This document shows, in pieces, positions 4,752 to 6,257 of a stretch of 6,257 nt of DNA. Within the stretch, counting starts at the first letter, position 1. The number at the start of each line of letters is the position of its first letter. The position numbers were made by a program, and so were the translations under genes. Source of the stretch: Patescibacteria group bacterium (GTDB taxonomy: Bacteria; Patescibacteriota; Minisyncoccia; Portnoybacterales; GWB1-42-6); NCBI GenBank assembly GCA_018818145.1, contig JAHIST010000063.1, positions 1 through 6,257 on the forward strand. Reading direction: 5' to 3'. Under the pieces are notes generated by a model. That model was not told where the DNA came from. It made no database searches and saw only the letters and a list, made by a program, of their open reading frames with translations.

Positions 4752-4796
4752 AAAAGCCGGATTTGCGAAATTCGCAAACTCGGCTTTTATTTTTTG
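4752..4796. terminator. Bidirectional intrinsic terminator between convergent genes
   Basis: The stem pairs AAAAGCCGG...TTTGCGAA (4752-4769) with TTCGCAAA...TCGGCTTTT (4771-4788), with one mismatch and one G-T pair. On the plus strand it runs into TTTTATTTTTT, and on the minus strand the complement of the A-run gives a T-tract. It can therefore end both the dockerin transcript and the convergent lipoprotein-like transcript, whose stop codon is at 4806. Confidence 0.85.
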
Positions 4797-4805
4797 CGCT
4801 ATTTA

Positions 4806-5381
4806 CTATCCAGAGATACCAAGCATCTCGGGAGTAACGGGATAAAGAACAAAACTGTGCTGGTTTTGGGCGGGCATTTTGATGGTTATCTCGCCCAAAT
4901 CTTGATAAGACCTGTTTAGGTAGCTGCCTATCATTTGGTCATTTTGTAATTGCAGACTTTTTTCTTTTCGTATCTGATCGCCGGCCGGGGAGTTGCCGGC
5001 CCACAGCGTCTGCCACTTGTCTTGATGATAATAACTGGCAGAGATTGGTTGAAAGGAAAACACATAAGCCGACAAACCGCGGGCGTTTTGGGAGGAGCTT
5101 GGAGAAAATCGGAATTTCAGGACCATAGTATAAGTCGTCCCGCCGTCATTTGAGTAAGCTTCAGACACGAAAAACTCCACCTCTTTTTCCAGTTTGAAAG
5201 TTGAGCTTGTTCCCGCTGCCGCCACTAATTCAGCGGTGGTGAAGGTTGGAGTTGTTGACGTAGCCGGTCCGGTTGGAGAGGAGCCGCCCCCGCCGCCTCC
5301 TCCTCCGCAGTGCATAATCAAAGCGGAGCAGGCGAGCAGAAAAACAAAACAACAAAGCAAATAAAAAAATTTTCTTTTCAT
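4806..5381 (-). CDS. Putative lipoprotein with an eight-glycine run, function unknown
   Basis: This 191-residue protein starts MKRKFFYLLCCFVFLLACSAL, a lipoprotein-like signal with candidate lipobox LLAC (Cys18); Cys25 directly before the glycine run is a less likely site because His precedes it. Residues 26-33 are eight consecutive Gly, then a Ser/Thr/Pro-rich linker to about residue 50. The rest (55-191) looks like a beta-rich domain, with segments such as KLEKEVEFFVSEAY, TYTMVLKFRFS and GEITIKMPAQ. I do not recognise the family. The start is supported by AAAGGGGG at 5387-5394 on this strand, five bases upstream of the ATG. It is convergent with the dockerin gene and divergent from the cohesin gene. 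An exported, membrane-anchored surface protein is the most that can be inferred. Confidence 0.75.
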   Translation of the reverse strand: MKRKFFYLLCCFVFLLACSALIMHCGGGGGGGGSSPTGPATSTTPTFTTAELVAAAGTSSTFKLEKEVEFFVSEAYSNDGGTTYTMVLKFRFSPSSSQNARGLSAYVFSFQPISASYYHQDKWQTLWAGNSPAGDQIRKEKSLQLQNDQMIGSYLNRSYQDLGEITIKMPAQNQHSFVLYPVTPEMLGISG

Positions 5382-5429
5382 AAGAGCCCCCTTTCATCTT
5401 TTTCAGTATTTTGATTTTCACCAAAATCA

Positions 5430-5458
5430 TTGACAGGCCTTCTTTTTTACTTTAATCT
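5430..5458 (+). promoter_or_regulatory. Promoter for the cohesin gene (TTGACA-17-TAATCT)
   Basis: A perfect -35 box TTGACA (5430-5435) and a -10-like TAATCT (5453-5458) are separated by 17 bases. Transcription would begin near 5465, about 27 bases before ATG 5492, which favours that codon as the original start of the downstream gene. The 5382-5491 interval lies between divergent genes; I saw no equally clear promoter for the minus-strand gene. Confidence 0.65.
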
Positions 5459-5491
5459 TTTTAAAAGGACTATGAGTTAAAAATCGCAAAA

Positions 5492-6226
5492 ATGGCATCT
5501 CCCAATAACCTTATTTTAAGCAATATTTTTAAAAAGTCAACCCCGTTAGAAACTCGTGCGGGCCCCGTTAGATGTTTGCTATCTAACGGGGCGGGGTATA
5601 AAACCCAGCCGTACGAGTCATCTATATTTTTACCCAACCGTAGCCCCGCATCTGCGGGGCGGGGCATGTTTCTAACGGGGTCAATCAAGTTTCTCAAGGT
5701 CAAGAGGGTTTATTTTCTAATTTTACTTTCTATTATTTTATTTCTGCCTTTTTTTATTTTAGCCGAGACGATCTTTTTTTACCCTCCGAACATAGCGGTG
5801 CCAAAAAATACAACTTTTTTCCTGCCTTTGAAAATAAATTCGGCAAATAATCTTTTTGCGGTCAGCTTTGACCTTAGTTTTGATTCGTCCTTAGTTGAAT
5901 ATGTCAGTACGACCGAAGGAAATTTTTTATCGCAGGGCTGCGGCACGGCTATGCTGGTGAGGGAAACTTCGCCGGGCAGACTAGTTTTTGGCTTGACGCG
6001 GCTGGGAGTTTCTTGCGGCGGCGTTTCGGGTTCCGGAACAATAACCACGCTCAACTTCAGGTCAATGGGCCGGGATGGAGTAAGCAACTTAATCTTTTCT
6101 AATAATTCTCTTTGTATTCTAAACGGCACGGCCTGCGATTATATTGCCGGCGTTTGGACGAACACAACGGTAATGGTGCAGGAATCCCCGGGTCCTTGCC
6201 CGGCTGGAACGTCGCAGTATAGATAA
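5492..6226 (+). CDS. Secreted single-module cohesin-type protein
   Basis: The mature part (from about residue 93) carries a cohesin-like beta-sandwich: ETIFFYPPNIAVPKNTTFFLPLKI...LFAVSFDLSFDSSLVEYVSTTEGNFL, then LVFGLTRLGVSCGGVSGSGTITTLNFR and GVSNLIFSNNSLCILNG. The FDLSFDSSLVEY segment and the G-(V)-SGSG-T-I/L-x-x-L/I-x-F strand are typical of the family. Cohesins bind dockerins, and a dockerin protein is encoded nearby. A hydrophobic signal peptide (YFLILLSIILFLPFFILA) precedes the module. Residues 16-63 come from an inserted palindromic element, so the pre-signal part is unusually long (about 70 residues). Start choice is uncertain: ATG 5492 fits the promoter distance, whereas ATG 5666 (inside the element) would give a normal signal peptide and a 186-residue protein. 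Neither has a good Shine-Dalgarno. It ends PGPCPAGTSQYR without an anchor, so it may be shortened. Confidence 0.8.
   Translation: MASPNNLILSNIFKKSTPLETRAGPVRCLLSNGAGYKTQPYESSIFLPNRSPASAGRGMFLTGSIKFLKVKRVYFLILLSIILFLPFFILAETIFFYPPNIAVPKNTTFFLPLKINSANNLFAVSFDLSFDSSLVEYVSTTEGNFLSQGCGTAMLVRETSPGRLVFGLTRLGVSCGGVSGSGTITTLNFRSMGRDGVSNLIFSNNSLCILNGTACDYIAGVWTNTTVMVQESPGPCPAGTSQYR
5541..5680. repeat. 140-bp nested palindromic element with TCAA flanks, inside the cohesin gene start
   Basis: Terminal arms CCCCGTTAGAAAC (5541-5553) and GTTTCTAACGGGG (5668-5680) are a perfect 13-bp inverted repeat. TCAA occurs immediately outside on both sides (5537-5540 and 5681-5684), as expected of a target-site duplication. 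Element plus one flank is 144 bases, or 48 codons, so insertion kept the reading frame and the element has no stop in that frame. Inside are a smaller palindrome at 5562-5592, a six-base pair ACTCGT/ACGAGT (5552-5557, 5613-5618) and GCCCCGCA-TC-TGCGGGGC (5643-5660). It encodes no transposase, so it would be a MITE-like or Rickettsia-palindromic-element-like passenger. Confidence 0.8.
5562..5592. repeat. Inner CCCCGTTAGAT palindrome nested in the larger element
   Basis: GCCCCGTTAGAT (5562-5573) and ATCTAACGGGGC (5581-5592) are perfect 12-bp arms around the loop GTTTGCT. Its arms begin with the same CCCCGTTAGA as the outer element ends, suggesting nested insertion of one family. A diverged relative lies in the secA linker at 2785-2820. 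Confidence 0.75.
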
Positions 6227-6257
6227 TCATTTTTATAAATTTTTGCAGCGACTTTAT

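Noticed and set aside
5230..5430. Arg-rich minus-strand frame overlapping the lipoprotein-like gene.
   Set aside because: It is the shifted reading of the glycine-repeat region (poly-Gly codons become poly-Arg); the other frame has a good ribosome binding site, a signal peptide and a full-length domain.
5779..6129. Minus-strand open frame opposite the cohesin module.
   Set aside because: It is antisense to a clear cohesin-type coding region and has no start signal or recognisable motif.
6227..6257. Continuation of the cohesin protein after its stop.
   Set aside because: Only 31 AT-rich bases remain, too few to judge a frameshift or a downstream gene.

Overview
The window looks like a piece of a small-genome candidate bacterium, probably Patescibacteria/CPR (Parcubacteria-like). 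This rests on the SecA architecture (extended acidic segment before the ITYGTNN motif, SEC-C tail with a long loop), on short palindromic repeats placed inside genes, and on a dockerin/cohesin gene pair. All genes read with the ordinary stop codons TAA, TAG and TGA. The taxonomic call is an inference from sequence style, not from a marker search.

Layout. Bases 1-84 are the last 27 codons of an unidentified upstream gene. Bases 85-188 are a short intergenic stretch with a GC-rich hairpin and a degenerate palindrome. secA fills 189-2972 and is carved up by palindromic repeats: a 122-bp element sits in frame between helicase motifs V and VI, and two more repeat families make up much of the linker before the C-terminal zinc-binding tail.

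The most unusual region is about 2937-4012, directly after secA. Besides the real SecA tail (CSCG...KKYKHCCGK) there are five further stretches that read as the end of a SEC-C tail and stop exactly where such a tail should stop: GGSGKKYKKCHGK (3021-3062), RGRGNKFKKRHGK (3278-3319), RNHGQGRR...HGR with one base lost (3325-3371), NKNKKCHGK fused to a peptidase-like gene (3889-3930), and KKYKKRCGR (3983-4012). Most have lost at least one zinc-binding Cys. They bracket two small AT-richer genes, a DUF1653 protein and a C39-like papain-fold protein. Both genes begin at the same junction (CATGGGnnATAATATG), in which the tail's stop codon abuts the next start codon. I read this as a cassette-like array built at the 3' end of secA, in which incoming DNA repeatedly supplied a new secA tail and pushed the old one downstream to decay. 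The mechanism is inference; the repeated tails are visible in the sequence.

From 4013 onward the content changes to exported proteins. A near-consensus promoter (TTGACG-17-TATAAT) and strong ribosome binding site precede a secreted Fn3-like/dockerin protein (4145-4720). Two hairpins, one a bidirectional terminator, separate it from a convergent lipoprotein-like gene with an eight-glycine run (4806-5381, minus strand). Divergent from that is a promoter (TTGACA-17-TAATCT) and a secreted single-cohesin protein (5492-6226). The start of this last gene is interrupted in frame by a 140-bp nested palindromic element flanked by TCAA repeats. Dockerin and cohesin modules normally bind each other, so these two exported proteins are candidate partners at the cell surface. 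Bases 6227-6257 are AT-rich with nothing recognisable.
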